NCBI RefSeq assembly: GCF_014642635.1
Contig: NZ_BMIQ01000003.1
Span: 497,255 to 561,254, forward strand
Origin: Aureimonas endophytica
GTDB taxonomy: Bacteria; Pseudomonadota; Alphaproteobacteria; Rhizobiales; Rhizobiaceae
Length of the DNA: 64,000 nucleotides
Direction of reading: 5' to 3'
In this document: positions 63,189-64,000 of the stretch, piece by piece
Position numbering within the stretch: position 1 is the stretch's first letter
How the letters are laid out: every line of letters starts with the position of its first letter
Made by a program: the position numbers and the translations under genes
The notes under the pieces: model-generated
Seen by the model: only the letters and a program-made list of their open reading frames with translations
What the model was told of the DNA's origin: nothing
Database searches by the model: none

Positions 63189-64000
63189 ATGAGATTCTGG
63201 AAACAGGCGCTGTTCGCGGGCGCGACCCTTCTGGTCGCCATCGGCTCGGCCGGCGCGGCGGACGTGAAGATCGGCTTCGTCGTGAAGCAGCCCGAGGAAC
63301 CCTGGTTCCAGGACGAATGGAAGTTCGCGCAGGCAGCCGCCAAGGAGAAGGGCTTCACCCTGGTGGAGATCGGGGCGGAGGACGGCGAGAAGGTCCAGGC
63401 CGCGATCGACAATCTCGGCGCGCAGGGCGCGCAGGGCTTCATCATCTGCACGCCCGACGTGAAGCTCGGCCCCGGCATCGTCGCCAAGGCCGCCGCCAAC
63501 GACCTCAAGGTCATGACGGTGGACGACCGCCTCGTGGACAGTTCCGGCAAGCCGCTCGAGGACGTGCCTCATATGGGCATCTCCGCCACCAAGATCGGCG
63601 AGACCGTGGGTCAGGCGATCGCGGACGAGATCAAGGCGCGGGGCTGGGACATGGCGAAGGTCGGCGCGATCAAGGTCTCCTACGACCAGTTGCCGACCGC
63701 GGTGGACCGCGTGACGGGCGCGACCTCGGTGCTGGAGAAGAATGGCCTGCCCGCCGCCAACATCTTCAACGCCCCCCAGGCCAAGACCGATACCGAAGCG
63801 GCGCTGAACGCGGCGACGACGGTGGTGAACGCCCATCCCGAGGTGCAGCATTGGGTGGCGGTCGGCCTCAACGACGAGGCGGTGCTGGGCGCGGTGCGCG
63901 CGACGGAAAGCGTCGGCATTCCCGCCGCCAACGTGATCGGCGTCGGGATCGGCGGCGCGGACTCGGCCATCAACGAGTTCAAGAAGCCGAGCGCGACCGG
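63189..64000 (+). CDS. araF: L-arabinose-binding-like periplasmic sugar-binding protein, truncated by window edge
   Basis: The first 270 codons of a type I sugar-binding protein. GGGAGG lies five bases before the ATG. The signal peptide is MRFWKQALFAGATLLVAIGS with cleavage near AGAAD, and the mature protein starts VKIGFVVKQPEEPWFQDEWK, which is strikingly AraF-like. LVEIGAEDGEKVQAAIDNLG and VMTVDDRLVDSSGKPLEDVP further support AraF over RbsB or XylF. The remaining residues, and presumably araG/araH-type genes, lie beyond the window. It is divergent from the GntR gene. Confidence 0.9.
   Translation, partial: MRFWKQALFAGATLLVAIGSAGAADVKIGFVVKQPEEPWFQDEWKFAQAAAKEKGFTLVEIGAEDGEKVQAAIDNLGAQGAQGFIICTPDVKLGPGIVAKAAANDLKVMTVDDRLVDSSGKPLEDVPHMGISATKIGETVGQAIADEIKARGWDMAKVGAIKVSYDQLPTAVDRVTGATSVLEKNGLPAANIFNAPQAKTDTEAALNAATTVVNAHPEVQHWVAVGLNDEAVLGAVRATESVGIPAANVIGVGIGGADSAINEFKKPSAT

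Overview
The window is GC-rich, densely packed DNA that looks like an accessory (catabolic) stretch of an alphaproteobacterial genome, most likely Rhizobiales/Hyphomicrobiales. The reasons are the composition, the many ABC importers each paired with its own regulator, the MCP with a Trp-Glu-Glu-Leu tail, and an intergenic inverted pair of RIME/REP-like palindromes near 60.3 kb. The genus cannot be fixed from sequence reading alone. I see no rRNA, tRNA, CRISPR array, intact insertion sequence or phage module.

Layout. (1) 1-6300, minus strand: a 2-aminoethylphosphonate-type operon (LysR regulator, FAD oxidoreductase, phosphonatase phnX, ABC importer), with a PHO-box-like site and a perfect LysR-type dyad in the control region. 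(2) 6649-11259: a GntR regulator divergent from a polar amino acid importer plus a DadA-like oxidase. (3) 11616-21663: an SDR, then an OmpR-type two-component system, a TPR adenylate cyclase and an RND efflux pair on the plus strand. (4) 22190-31737: a consensus sigma-54 promoter driving a peptide-type ABC importer with a half-degenerate fused ATPase, a DeoR regulator, an M20 amidohydrolase and two choline-kinase-like phosphotransferases. (5) 32148-35431: VOC protein, GST, chemoreceptor. (6) 35502-42995: BKACE enzyme, two RpiR regulators, class III aminotransferase, amino acid importer and a C45-type Ntn hydrolase. (7) 43219-53771: a sugar importer (RbsABC type) and a lactonase-like hydrolase divergent from a GcvA-like LysR gene, an NAD(P) oxidoreductase, an ABM protein, a beta-hydroxyacid dehydrogenase, a TIM-barrel isomerase and a ribokinase-family kinase. 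(8) 53972-62204: an amide operon with AmiC-like sensor, AmiR-like ANTAR antiterminator, peptide-type ABC importer and formamidase, preceded by a leader with an intrinsic terminator and competing hexaloop hairpins. (9) 62295-64000: a GntR regulator divergent from an AraF-like sugar-binding protein that runs off the end.

The common theme is import of a scarce organic nutrient coupled to its first breakdown steps, each module under a different regulator class. The three most unusual parts are the ANTAR-controlled amide operon, the sigma-54 operon with paired small-molecule kinases and a partly dead ABC ATPase, and the C45/BKACE/aminotransferase cluster with two RpiR regulators. Functions are read from motifs and context only; no database search was possible.
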